Positions 9,347 through 20,096 of a stretch of 64,000 bases of DNA are shown here, piece after piece. Source of the stretch: Spongospora subterranea f. sp. subterranea (Eukaryota; Endomyxa: Phytomyxea; Phytomyxea; Plasmodiophorida); contig JAUGWO010000208.1 of NCBI GenBank assembly GCA_049724395.1, positions 1 to 64,000 on the forward strand. Direction: 5' to 3'. Every line of letters starts with the position of its first letter. Positions within the stretch are counted from its first letter, which is position 1. Position numbers and translations under genes: made by a program. The notes under the pieces were generated by a model. The model did not search any database. It was not told where the DNA came from and was given only the letters and a program-made list of their open reading frames with translations.

Positions 9347-12300
9347 TTATGTAATGGGAGACGGTGATCGCGCAAAATAGTCATGATATACGTAGGTCAG
9401 CATATGAATATAGAGGGGCTGATCCAGGAACGATATATGAGCAGAACGCCCAATCAACTGATCCACTGACCAACGCATTGTTGACGCCACGAAATTCACA
9501 TGGAAACGAACAAGGTTGACAGCTTCCAGTTTTGCTAGCAAATTCGTCGCCATCTCATTCGCCAAAATTCCTGAAGTCAATTCGCATTTGAAATCTGAGC
9601 AAACGTAATGCAAGAGAAATGACCTTTCTTAGAGAGATTATCAGGTGTGAGCTGAATCATCGCTGATGAATGTGGTACGTACGTATCCTGATGAGAAGCC
9701 ACCAGCAGAACGTTGCGAAAATATTCGAGACCGGATTTTAAGGAGAGCTGATATACATAAGATTGTCGCATGTCTTGCGATGCGTCAAGCAGCGAAAGTT
9801 GCGACAATGATTCGGATTTGGAAAGCTTTCGCAGCAACCACATCCCTACGATAAATGACAGGTCGCATCAGATAAACACAATCTTCAAATCGAGGCGAGG
9901 CGTTCTGATATTATTGTCCACAGCCTAATCATTGAAAAAAAATACCTGCTTCAGTTATGGGACTATTCTCATGCACATAACCAAGATGAGGCGAACCAAG
10001 GGCTAAAAACGTGTACATATTTCCGAGAATATAATTCAGGCATGGATGCGTTAGCGCTGAACGCTGCGAAACGGCTCAATGCCAGGAAGAAAAAGTAGCT
10101 TTTGATAAACATACAGCAATAAGACCGCCAAGAGAATGACACACAAAACTAACACGACCCAAACGCCTGCCAGTGCGATTCAAAATATTTGCCTGTCTGA
10201 TTTTTTTGACACTATCAACTTCAAGAAAATTCGAAAGCCTTACCATAACGAATGATTGAATTTCCAACGCTAACCTGACGCCCATATCATGAATGGAACC
10301 TAGAGTGAAATTCAAGAACTTGTGATGAAAAACATCAACAGAGTTACATTCGGTATCCATTTCGTTTGATGTAGATAATAATGTCAACAAACCAGAAGTT
10401 TTCATCAACAGAGTATTCTTGAAAAGGCGTAAGTCGCCGCTACTTCCTTGATAACTAATCAACAATACAGCATTTCAACATACACATAGTCGATAGTTTT
10501 GGCTAGTCTTATTACCCGTGGACGAAAATAATCACATCTCGAACTCTGCTCTCCCGAGGCGATAAATTATCCTAGACAGGAAAGTTAACGATCGAAAACA
10601 GCAATACAAAGATGCCCAATTCGCAGATACCCCATGCGTCGGAGGTACGACTTTCTGAAGAAACCGTTCCTCAAACATAACAGCGTGATCCATCACGTTA
10701 CTGATCAGCGTCATGTCTTCGATTGGACCACGACCCAAAACCCCGATTGATTGTGAAGACCTTCACACACTCACCATCCTCGAAATATGACAAAAGTTAA
10801 TTACGATTACCGGACGGCGTTACATATCCTCTGCCTGGTCTTCACTCTATTGAAACAAGTATAAATCATCTTCAAGTAGGTATGTAAGCAAACTGACGTT
10901 TGGCGATCGAGAGAACAAAAACGATTGCTATATTCAAAAGTTTGACGGAAAATACACGAGCCGAATCTTTCATAGTTATTGGTAATGAAACCATCCCATC
11001 TATGTCGGAGTTAGTGCCTGGCGAAAAACTGAGATTATAAATATTTCTTACAGTTTGGTAACCAGAACACGAAAGATGTTGGGCAAAAGATCGACTAAAG
11101 AATTCCATAATGAAAATACCTACATTCCGCTGTTATAAGCGAGGACAGAAACAACGTCGAAGAGACAGTACACGAGATGATAACGTCCACAATTCGCGTC
11201 TGATGCGCCAGGCTGCCTTCTCACAGCAAAGTTCTTCTTCAGGTTTCCCATCCTAAAGACGATCAAACATCAAAATAACTATACACATAAAAAAGCTCGG
11301 TACTTTGACCTGAAACAGAAACTCAACTGGTTCGAGATTAACACAAACAGGGAAATGCAGATTCATTTAGCATTCCAAACTCACAATGATTTTGCCTAAA
11401 CATTTGAGGAAACAAGTGAAACATGAAACAAATTACATCAAGGACATCCTGAAGGGAACGAAGCTCGGAAAGATGAATCGGCGAAGTCGCTGAGAAAATG
11501 CTATTCTGCGTATCACCTTAGAGATCACGAAACAACCCTTCTGCAGAACCAAGAACAAGGTCCAACGACTGCGATCTGTTCCTTACCTCTTTAACAGAAC
11601 AGTAGCGCGAATATTCGATCAGTCGCTGTAATATGGCATTATGAACAGTTAAACTAAATAAAACAGCGTCAGCGAAAAAGAGGTGCAAGAAAATTGAGCG
11701 TACAGGGAATGCGAGTAATACTGAAACGCGTCGGCAGCGTGAATCACTAACGTGGAAATTGGAAAACGTTTCTGTGAAGCCATGGGTTTAGGAGGTGAAT
11801 ACATCGGATTTGCGTTGTGTACATTCTCAAGACTCGGCCGTCGTGCGAGTAAAGAGTCACCATCGTTGCCTGACCGCCAACATGCCGTCAATTTTATGAC
11901 AAGGTTGTATGCGGATGGTGAAATGTTGAACAGAAAAACAGAAATGAACTTTCTGGATTTAATGAAGTTGTTAAGAAACCGAGAGAACCCGATATACCAG
12001 AAGGAACTGGAGATGGGATACAAGGAATCAACAGTGGGAACAGCGCTTCAGCCAAGGTCTGAGCGCCATTGCCATTCCTGATCACAAACACGGTTTCAGC
12101 ATCCAAGCAAATCAAGCTGCCGAGCAGATTGCGAGTAAAACGACTAACAAACAGAACACTGGTTTACTTCTGCGGGAAAAAACTGAAATCATTCAGCTGT
12201 GAATGAACGACGATTTCGACAGTAGCGAATGCAGAATCCGCTGTCGTCATTGGAAAAAAGTCATGCAACCCATCATAACTGCAGAGAAGGAACCGTTAGA

Positions 12301-13161
12301 CATGTCACAGCGGAATCGTAGAGAAAATTGACTGACACGACGTGGAGCAGGTAGAAAGAAAAATTCGTAACGAAAAAGTAGAATATTTGACGTCTGAATA
12401 AACCCAAAGCCAACTCACATTCCCTGAAGTCGAAGCAGACGCCGGCTGACAATCTGCATCTGTAAATGATCAGGAAGCACCATTTCAGGCAGATAATCTT
12501 CCGAGTGTAACTCAGCAAACAAAAGACAGACATCAAAATAAAGTTCAGGTTTCTGTGAACGACGCACAATGAAAAAGCAGCGGGAAGACTTTGTCAGTGT
12601 ACCTTTGCCATATCGAGATTAACTCTGAATACGAACGATTCATCGACCATGTTCTGAACAAAATTCAAACCGAGAAAGGTATGTATGTAAACAATTAAGA
12701 TTGATTGACTGAACTTAAATGGACCAACTGAATGTTTGAATTGAAAATTTTCATCTACCGTCTGGTCGTTGAACTGAATGCGAAACATCCGTGTGTAAAT
12801 AAATCCCATATCGCTATCATATCTCGCAGCGGATGCCCTGTGGCAACTCGATATTACGATTTAGGCAATAACTAGGAGATCCCGCTTACTTGGCTTGAGA
12901 TGGCGTCAATTGATCATCGTCATCGAATGTGTCTTTTCTGATAAAACGATAAGGTCTGGCCATCACCTCTTTAGGAATATCCATATCAATCACGGCCGTA
13001 TTTCTTGTGGAAACATTGGCGAACGACGATAATATTTCGGCAGTGCCCGGGTTATTCTGAATCGTATAACACGAGACCCGGAATGCATACAACCCTTGTC
13101 GATATAGATCGATGTTTCGAAGCTGACCGAACGACAGCATTATATCGAATACGCCCTCCAT
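9347..13161 (-). CDS. FAM135-like protein with serine lipase/esterase (DUF676-type) domain, many exons
   Basis: The N-terminal exon 13161-12890 (MEGVFDIMLSFGQLRNIDLYRQGLYAFRVS; donor GTAAGC) matches the FAM135 start, in which a membrane-binding-like domain begins ...NIDLFQRGYYQIR. Other exons I can place: 12552-12419 (KPELYFDVCLLFAELHSEDY), 10571-10516 (...RDVIIFVHG), 10454-10348 (YQGSSGDLRLFKNTLLM), one near 10300-10245 (SIHDMGVRLALEIQSF), one near 10180-10110 with the nucleophile elbow VSFVCHSLGGLI (Ser in HSLGG), ~10050-9946 (MYTFLALGSPHLGYVHENS), and 9845 to ~9612 (GMWLLRKLSKSESLSQLSL ... GLEYFRNVLLVASHQDTYVP, with the likely catalytic Asp in QDTYVP). The last exon ends at 9347 (VDQLIGRSAHISFLDQPLY). 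Introns are mostly 50-90 bp. The 12400-10600 middle is poorly resolved. Near 9612-9590 the frame must change by a very short intron or an indel. The protein is probably a lipid-active hydrolase; its substrate in the FAM135 family is unknown. Confidence 0.82.
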
Positions 13162-13575
13162 TTAATTGCAATCGGGTTTTGAATATCTGTGGCAAGAGTA
13201 ATGCGCTGTTGCGCACAATCATATGTCACTCACTCGCGAATCTGAAACGTCAAAATGTCACACACATTTGTTATTTATAATAATGTTCTGCACAGATGCG
13301 GAAGGCTGCGTTCACCGGATCACAATATCATTCAGATCATTATCAAACGGGCGCATTCGCTATGGAGCGTCGAAATTCCAACGTAATCAGAGGATTCCAA
13401 TCGCGCGATCTGTCGAACGCTGATCGCGAAATCACATAAATCCAAATATCCGGCTGGCTATCGCTTGAGAACAACGGCAACGCAACGGTGGCGTCCTCAT
13501 CACATCGGTAAATCGGCGAGGACATGTTTTGATGGTTCAATGAACCCAAGTTGTTCAAAACTTCAATTAGGGATT
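13162..13575. other. Intergenic region, no confident gene
   Basis: Lies between the start of the FAM135-like gene and the stop of the next minus-strand gene. A 71-codon minus frame (13558-13343, MNNLGSLNHQNMSSPIYRCD...) is open but has no motif. It is most likely 5' flank or UTR of the FAM135-like gene. Confidence 0.5.
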
Positions 13576-13986
13576 TTATTGGAAAATAAAGGAAACGAGA
13601 ACAACGAACACGACAGCCATAATCAAACCGCTAAGTTCTCTATTCTTGTTGAAACCATTATTCATTCTCCTGTCTCTACGAGAAACTGATGCACCAGCAG
13701 TCGCCGTTGAATTTTGTGGGTATAGGCCAACCGCAGGCTGAGATTGTTGCATTGGCGGTACCGAAGCGGTGCGCTGCGTCTGAACCGGTGGCGACGCCAT
13801 ATACGATTTCTGAACGATAACTGGAACAGGATGCGATATAACTGGGTCAACGCAGTCCTGCTGAACAACCCTGTGGATGACTTGGTGATGGTGCTGCTGG
13901 TGGTGCTTCAAGGATTCGGGGCAGTCTTGTGACGACACGGCCAAGACCAATATCGCCACCGCCAGAGTTTGCCAAGTGGTCTTCAT
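13576..13986 (-). CDS. Small secreted or GPI/tail-anchored protein, function unknown
   Basis: 136 residues, single exon, starting MKTTWQTLAVAILVLAVSSQ, a clear signal peptide with probable cleavage after VSS. The body is low-complexity, with a His/Gln-rich patch (HHQQHHHQVIHRVVQQ) and Pro/Gln/Ser-rich sequence. It ends in a hydrophobic C-terminus (LSGLIMAVVFVVLVSFIFQ), which could be a membrane helix or a GPI-anchor signal. Three cysteines fall early in the mature part. The His-rich patch might bind metal; that is speculation. An overlapping ORF in another frame starts at 14110 but lacks any feature. Confidence 0.6.
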   Translation of the reverse strand: MKTTWQTLAVAILVLAVSSQDCPESLKHHQQHHHQVIHRVVQQDCVDPVISHPVPVIVQKSYMASPPVQTQRTASVPPMQQSQPAVGLYPQNSTATAGASVSRRDRRMNNGFNKNRELSGLIMAVVFVVLVSFIFQ

Positions 13987-14462
13987 TGATGTCGAACGGA
14001 TTAGGAATTGCGTCTGCGGTTTGTATGTCAGTTGATTTCAGGGAATGGACATTAATGGAACCTTTCGGAAGAGAGCCTTCCGGAATGATTTTTTGTTGGT
14101 GAGTCAACATTGATTGCTCCTCATTGGAACCATCGAATACCGTGCGGGTGTGCCATTGTATGTCATCAACCCACCGCGCTTCGACAGGAACGAAACTCTA
14201 GTAAAATGCCAATTGTGCTTGTTTGAAATAAACACAATCACGGGTTTCGCCGTCTTCTACCGTCAAAATCAGTCTGGTTGGAACTCATCATTGCCTCTAG
14301 TTGAGTGTTTTGTGGTTTGCATAAAAAATTGCAAATCACTGTTGGGTTTTCACTCGTTATCGCTCTTCTGGGTCTCATCAAGTTAACTACCGGTACAGTA
14401 CCACAGCTCGGCTTCGGCCGATTGTTTGATAAATCTGCGGTGAAGATCGCCGATAGCAGTTA

Positions 14463-14807
14463 ATGGCAGAATACCGTCCAAAGCCATCCCGAATATTTTC
14501 TGCTATCTTCATCGGTCTAATGCTGGCCATCGTTGCAGGCAATTTGTTACGGGCATCGGCGTCGAGTGTCATGGTGAAACGCGCCGCTATTTCTCTGTTG
14601 ATTATTTCAGAGAGCGGTGTATTCGTTCTGGCTGCAGTCGCTGTTCATATCGGCTTAAGGTTACACACAAAACTCGCTCTGACAAACATCGTTTTGATAG
14701 GACTTGGGATACTTTTGATTTTTCGATTTTTTTATTTCAATCATTGTCCTGAGAGTCACAATAATCAGAAAAGTATTTTCAAAATTACTTTTGCACAGAA
14801 TCACTGA
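14463..14807 (+). CDS. Small multi-pass membrane protein, unknown function (possibly partial)
   Basis: 114 residues with three hydrophobic segments: IFSAIFIGLMLAIVAGNLL (~11-29), AAISLLIISESGVFVLAAVAV (~41-61) and LTNIVLIGLGILLIFRFFYF (~73-92). The tail is hydrophilic. Upstream, 14330-14462 also reads as hydrophobic sequence (VGFSLVIALLGLIKLTTG) in the frame of 14345-14460, so the gene may have an earlier exon and more helices. I do not recognise the family. The gene is divergent from the secreted-protein gene at 13986. Confidence 0.45.
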   Translation: MAEYRPKPSRIFSAIFIGLMLAIVAGNLLRASASSVMVKRAAISLLIISESGVFVLAAVAVHIGLRLHTKLALTNIVLIGLGILLIFRFFYFNHCPESHNNQKSIFKITFAQNH

Positions 14808-15134
14808 AGATGAACAGCGCCAACCGCTTCTCACATGAAAATATACCTGGAACTGTACTGAATCGGCCAAAGGACTCGTCAAAGATATCTGCATTTATCT
14901 AACTTCAAACATTTACCATAAAAAAATAATGCACATCGCTAAAACGTTCGCTATAAGTCAATGGATGAAGTGATTCGCACGACCGGAACATGACTCACTT
15001 ACCCTTCAAATCATCAAGCGACCAGTGACGCAACGGAATGAAGTCGTTGACTCCGGAACATGTCAATATCAGATCCAGATTTCTGCCTTCTGCCGCCATT
15101 TCGAATTCTCGATTCAACTCTAAACAACTACACA

Positions 15135-15506
15135 ATGTCTTCTCTAGATGGAAACGCTGATGCTTTTCAACCCAAGTCTGTCGCCAACATTGCGCTAGGG
15201 TCGTTCGCCCCACGTGTCGAACAGCCGGCTGCGGTCGAGCTCAAACGCCAAGTTGCCCTGAAAGTGATGCGGACCACGATCGGGAAGAAGGCTCGCGTCG
15301 TTGGCGGAGCTCGTCGGACACAAATAACGGCTCCGCGACGTGGATTGCTGAAAAAAACCAGCAATGACAATCCCGAATTAGATCTGGAGCAAAACGAGCC
15401 AGACGTCCCCGTCCTGGAGCCACGCCTGATTAAGCCTCGTGCCGCCAAGCGCAAGGTCATCATTCGCAAAGCTGGTCGAGTTCGCGCTGCACCTCGTGGC
15501 ATTTGA
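15135..15506 (+). CDS. Small basic protein (123 aa), unknown function
   Basis: Begins MSSLDGNADAFQPKSVAN at 15135 in context CACAATGTC. An in-frame ATG at 15060 is less likely, because the added residues look like read-through UTR. The C-terminal two-thirds is rich in Arg/Lys/Ala/Pro (GKKARVVGGARRTQITAPRR, KPRAAKRKVIIRKAGRVRAA) with a short acidic break (ELDLEQNEPDVPVLEP), as in nucleic-acid-binding or nuclear proteins. It ends RGI-TGA. The family is not recognised. The reverse strand is also open for 111 codons here but has no features. Confidence 0.5.
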   Translation: MSSLDGNADAFQPKSVANIALGSFAPRVEQPAAVELKRQVALKVMRTTIGKKARVVGGARRTQITAPRRGLLKKTSNDNPELDLEQNEPDVPVLEPRLIKPRAAKRKVIIRKAGRVRAAPRGI

Positions 15507-15996
15507 TCATAAACAACATAAACATGTTTTGAAATGGTCTTTCATTTGGAACTTTGAGCGGAATCAAAACAATTTCAAGGGTACAGTAGCGGACACCTTA
15601 ACTCCGTAATTTTTGTGAGGGAGAAAAGTCCATGGTTAATAGGCGCATCGCCTTATGAATAAATTTAATAAACGACACGGCAAATTGGCGTTCTCAGTAA
15701 TCTGAACCAGTCGCCGTTTCGTTTTTTAAGACATGTTGAACTATGACTGAGATATAAGCCCCATAAATCGATAGGCAGCAGGGCTCAATCGGCAAATCTA
15801 CACAGTCATCAGTGCCGCAGCCACTTCACAAATCAAACATTGCTAAAAACCCAAAGCACACTGGGCGACGTCATGTCCGCGGATTACGTGTCACCGACTC
15901 ACCGTGTCACGCCCGCGGGTCTGGAAGCCCGCGCGCCCTCCCTGCGAGCTTTCAAGCGCACCCCACTTTTTATCTGTGTCTGAGTTTACTCATATA
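15507..15996. other. Intergenic; contains a terminal-repeat-like motif
   Basis: No convincing gene. GGGTACAGTAGCG followed by CACCTTAAC and AATTT at 15579-15618 recurs near 53213-53253, and may be one end of a small transposon. A 69-codon ORF at 15812-16021 has no motif. Confidence 0.45.
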
Positions 15997-16011
15997 CGAT
16001 GCAGAAAGAAG

Positions 16012-16424
16012 ACTCGGGTGATCCACTTGATGATGATAATGGCGACAATCGACAATCACTAGAGAAGAGTCGGGTGATCCACGTGATGATGATAACGGCG
16101 ACAATCGACAATCACTAGAGAAGAATCGGGTGATCCACTTGATGATGATAATGGCGACAATCGACAATCACTAGAGAAGAGTCGGGTGATCCACTTGATG
16201 ATGATAATGGCGACAATCGACAATCACTAGAGAAGAATCGGGTGATCCACTTGATGATGATAATGGCGACAATCGACAATCACTAGAGAAGAGTCGGGTG
16301 ATCCACGTGATGATGATAATGGCGACAATCGACAATCACTAGAGAAGAATCGGGTGATCCACTTGATGATGATAATGGTGACAATCGACAATCACTAGAG
16401 AAGAATCGGGTGATCCACTTGATG
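16012..16424. repeat. 56-bp minisatellite
   Basis: About seven head-to-tail copies of a 56-bp unit containing TCGGGTGATCCACTTGATGA and GACAATCGACAATCACTAGA. Successive CGGGTGATCC motifs are 56 bp apart (16015 and 16071). Two alternating variants, AAGAGTCGGG and AAGAATCGGG, suggest growth by copying two-unit blocks. The array ends exactly where the perfect hairpin at 16425 begins. Confidence 0.92.
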
Positions 16425-16484
16425 ACGTTGAATTCACTGGCTTGATTCACTGGCCGCACTTTTTCAAGCCAGTGAATTCAACGT
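16425..16484. repeat. Perfect 21-bp inverted repeat (hairpin)
   Basis: 16425-16445 (ACGTTGAATTCACTGGCTTG+A) is the exact reverse complement of 16464-16484, separated by an 18-nt spacer. The spacer itself repeats TTCACTGG from the stem. It abuts the end of the 56-bp minisatellite. Confidence 0.93.
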
Positions 16485-16529
16485 ACCCTTTATTTATATT
16501 TTGTCGGCAATGACGAAGGGGTTATTCTT

Positions 16530-17385
16530 GGGAAGACCCTTCACTTCCACTAGTTTTGGCTGTTCGCATGGCAATGTTCGCAACTGGGCAAACACGCATT
16601 TTGATGCAATCGAGTCGACTTCGAAAATTGATCTATACTGAGCTTTTCACCGGAAGTACGACTTTTGAAGTTCTCTCACAAATACGAAATGAAGGAAGCA
16701 GTCGTTTCCCATTCCCTGTCCCATGCTCAGTACAGATCAAGTTTTGAAGGCAACTCAATCGCTTCGAAATGCGTGTTTGCACTGTTGCAAATGCCACGAT
16801 GCGAAGGCCAAGACTAGTGGAAGTCAAGGGTCTTCCCAGGGAATCACGGGACTGGATATTGCTGCCGGACGCAGACGGAAAGGGCACGGGGGAACGGGGC
16901 TGGAGGAGTGGATTACGGATTTTAGTAATTACAGTACTGTACCTAGCTGTGATACTGTGTTTAAATACGCGTTACGCGTCGTAACACTGCCTCCCTTTTC
17001 TTGGAGCCGGCTTGTAACGCGTGTTAACCACAGTATCACAGCTAATTACTGAAAAAGTCCGTAATTCAATCTGAGATTGGATTACCTCCACCTTTTCTCA
17101 GATTGGATTGAATATTTATTTCTCAAATTGGATTAAATACCTCCTCCTTTTGGTAATCACCCGTTCTGATCTCCAGCCCCGTTCCCCCGTGTCGTTTTCA
17201 TCTGCGTCAGGCAGCAATATCCAGTCCCCGTGATTCTCCCGTGACAAATATAACTGCACAACTTGCTAAGGGATTATTCTTGGGAAGATCCTTTTGCAAC
17301 AGTGCAAACACGCATTTTGAAGCGATTGAGTCGCCTTCAAAAGTTGATTTGTACTGAGCATGGGACCGAAATTAGGAAAGCGATA
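16530..17385. mobile_element. Foldback-like nested inverted repeat
   Basis: The block at 16723-16910 is repeated in reverse complement at ~17165-17385 (shared TTGCAACAGTGCAAACACGC, CAGCCCCGTTCCCCCGTG, AGCAATATCCAGTCCC). A third, partial direct copy lies at 16527-16645. Nested inside, 16925-16980 and 17010-17060 form another inverted pair (TAGCTGTGATACTGTG ... CACAGTATCACAGCTA). Between 17060 and 17160, a short motif (CTCAGATTGGATT) is repeated three times. There is no coding capacity. It resembles a foldback transposon or a head-to-head dimer of a MITE. Confidence 0.75.
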
Positions 17386-17494
17386 CTGTCAGCAGCCAAT
17401 TTTTTAAGACGCTTTTGGATGCTTAGGACAAATTCGGCTTTTTTTAAATGCATCACCGTACCAAGGTGAAGTTTCTGCTAATAGTTCCCAACTG

Positions 17495-17884
17495 ATGCAT
17501 TCGCACCTTGCATCGCTTGCGGACCCGAAGGAGTTTACTATTAAGGTGAATGGACAAGTTGACGACAAGGAATGGAAGCCGATGTTCATATTTCCTTTTA
17601 CGGATGACGACGTTTTATTATCTGCTTGCCTAATGAGTGGGACTGATATGCCAGCTTTTTACTTCTCGTCGAACCGTATGCCCTTCGTCCGGTTTTTGGA
17701 CATGCAAATGACTTCGAACTTAAAGTCAAGCTGCAATTTAGTTTTTGATAATTATCAGCAGCCGGCGAACGATGTAGTGTTTCTGGAAGCTGTGATGACA
17801 GACGCGATTTGCCTGGCATCACATGCGAATGGTGTGAAGGGAGCCAAACCTCGAGACGTTTCAACTCAGCTTTTTTTTTTGTGA
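17495..17884 (+). CDS. Unrecognised ORF (129 aa)
   Basis: MHSHLASLADPKEFTIKVNGQ...FIFPFTDDDVLLSACLMSG...TQLFFL, ending in a T-rich run that may be a broken end. It has no signal peptide or known motif. It is mixed hydrophobic and acidic, like a soluble domain. It lies just upstream of the pogo-like remnant on the same strand, so it may be an accessory TE frame or host-derived. Function unknown. Confidence 0.3.
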   Translation: MHSHLASLADPKEFTIKVNGQVDDKEWKPMFIFPFTDDDVLLSACLMSGTDMPAFYFSSNRMPFVRFLDMQMTSNLKSSCNLVFDNYQQPANDVVFLEAVMTDAICLASHANGVKGAKPRDVSTQLFFL

Positions 17885-18130
17885 TTGAGTTCAACACATT
17901 TGTTAGGTCTGTAGTACCCATATCTACTCTAGGGCCCTCGTCATCTGGGCACAAACTCCTCGGTTTGTGATAAGAATCTTCGCTATTCGTTACTTAAAGA
18001 AGTGGTCTCCTCTTGCAGTGTTCTTGCATTCAAATAAAACATCCACTTCGTCTTGCTTTGTTTAGAATTTGATTCATTTCTGCCGGCTGCTGTGTTGTAA
18101 CTTGCACTGTAGGGCTGGGCAGCCAACAAC

Positions 18131-19757
18131 AATGTCTCCTGTTGTTGTAGACGTTGAGATGCCCGGAAAGGACATCGATGATTCTGTGAAGGTTTCTGCC
18201 CGTGATTTTGTTGCAGGCACTCGAAAACGCCCTTTGCAGCATGTAGTAACAATCTCAAGGCGCGTTGCTGTCACGAAATGGATGATCGAAGAGGCGTCCA
18301 GAATGGCGAGATTCACCTTTGTTCCAAGACCGTTAAGAATTTTCCGCTCGACTTCCGATCGTCCTCGAACGTATGTAGCTCATTCAGTTTTGGAGACAAC
18401 ATTTATTGTTGATTGTTTTTCCTGTCCAGGCAAACATCACGAAGGCGTCCCGATGGTGGAAAAGCGAGAAAATGTTGAAGCCCTCGCAGACATGAACCAG
18501 AAGTCAGTTTCTCGGGCTGGCGATTGCGTCCGGAAGGTTGTGCGCCTCAAAGCGATCACTGGTCGTGGGCGTTCTCGCGCTGCCTGGGTTCAGCAACTTT
18601 ATGAAATGACAGTTGATGAATTTCTTCGTCTAAAAGCAGCTGGACTAAAGTTTAGTCCCTCATTGCTGGGAGGTGTAGCCAGGAATTTCGTTGATTACCA
18701 CGACACCGGTCTTCGGCGTAGGATTTCGGGATCCCTTAGATTCGCAACCCATTATTATCAAAATTTCTATTCGCTGGATTTAGCAACTCATGGCGAGTTG
18801 TTCGCTTTCAATACCTAAACCTCGTCGGATTTGATTTTTCCCCTTAGGAGGTTAATAATATCGTCTGCAGAGAACAGACGGGGAAGCTGTCAGTGAGCCC
18901 GGCCAAGCTGGAATATATTGAGAAATCTGTGGCATTCCATATGGGTGTCCTAAAACGTGGATTTCAGTCGGGAGAGTTTGACGAAAATCAACAGAGAAAT
19001 GCCGACGAAACGCACTTTATCGTCAACATTGATAACGATCGTACATTTGGATTTCGAGGAGACGAAGAGGTCAAGTACGCCGATGTCGTATCAGGATGAG
19101 AGGGAATGACGATGATGGTTCATCTGACTGGAGGTCTTAAGGGGCGCATTCTGCCGCCGATGATGATCTTCGTCAATGCTAAACGGTTTTATTAACCGAT
19201 CCAGGAGACATGTTTTGAATCAAATGATTCCACGAAGTTTATTTGGATGGAAGGATCGTCAGGCATTGCACGGTTTATGGGCAAACGAGAATTCAGTCTC
19301 AAGTTATTTTTCGATAGGCTTCCCACAATGAAATAATGGAGCGACGTGCAAATCCACCCGATCATCATGGTCGAACAATTGGGACATATGAAGTTGACAA
19401 CGGTGGTTGACATAATGGCTACTGGACGAGCAAGGACCCTGGCCCAGACCAAGACGTCACTGGTCGTTTTCCGCCGAATGCGACACATCTGGTGCAGCCT
19501 GCGGATTCATTTGTGATTAGCAAAATAAAAGATGCCTGGATGACGCGATGGAACGAGCCAAGTTGGAGATGATCAAGGAGGGCAAGTGGTTTGACGTCAC
19601 AACAAAAAGGAGGAGGCTGGTCAGGAAATTGATCAACCCCGGCAAACGATTATTCTTTCAGCTCGCAGCCGATGCAGTTCGCGATGTCAACGCAATGCGG
19701 AATGAGAACGGTCTAACGTACGCACTGAAGGCTATGATCCGTGGGTTTTCAACTTAG
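18131..19757 (+). pseudogene. pogo/Tc1-superfamily (DDE_1) transposase, decayed
   Basis: The N-terminal block from ATG 18131 (MSPVVVDVEMPGKDIDD...) reaches an HTH-like part (RSRAAWVQQLYEMTVDEFLR). After a stop at 18819 the next block, 18893-19099, reads NADETHFIVNIDNDRTFGF and VKYADVVSG, the first-Asp region typical of this transposase group. 19100-19190 continues GMTMMVHLTGGLKGRILPP in the same frame after a TGA. 19390-19530 contains ARTLAQTKTS, PPNATHLVQPADSFVISKI and KDAW (the LPPN-TH--QPLD block). The tail 19548-19757 (KEGKWFDVTTKRRRLVRKL...) ends at TAG. Several frameshifts and stops make it inactive. No TIRs were located. Confidence 0.72.
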
Positions 19758-19759
19758 AC

Positions 19760-20096
19760 GTTTCCGGAGAATGGCACGAGCAGGAAAGAGTTTTATCACC
19801 TGAGCTGCAGGCAAGTACCCGAATGAATTTTTGGGCAAATTGAAGAAGCAGTGTGATAAGTCGTCTGATGCCTAAACAAATTAAAACGAATTGTGCTGCC
19901 CGTTTGCTCGAGATAATCGTTCCGTTCAAATAACATCATACCACTTGTCCTTCTTATTCGTCTCCACAGCACAGTATTGCCATATGATCTGCGTTAAATG
20001 CACTAACACTATATGTCAACTAGGACAATAAGTGTCACTCACACTAATAGGTGTAGCAGAAAATCGGTGGTTGAAAAATAGTGTCACTCACTCACA
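19760..20096. other. Intergenic with short degenerate repeats
   Basis: No gene. 20030-20100 and 20140-20165 contain several copies of GTGTCACTCACACTAA-like sequence at the 3' edge of the LINE. Confidence 0.5.

Noticed and set aside
11752-12081. Plus-strand ORF of 109 codons within the FAM135-like gene
   Set aside because: It lies opposite the middle of a recognisable minus-strand gene and has no motif. It is most likely antisense chance, though the sense exons here are not fully resolved.
13847-14110. 87-codon minus ORF overlapping the secreted protein start
   Set aside because: The signal-peptide frame starting at 13986 is far more convincing. The longer ORF has no feature, although an upstream ORF role is possible.
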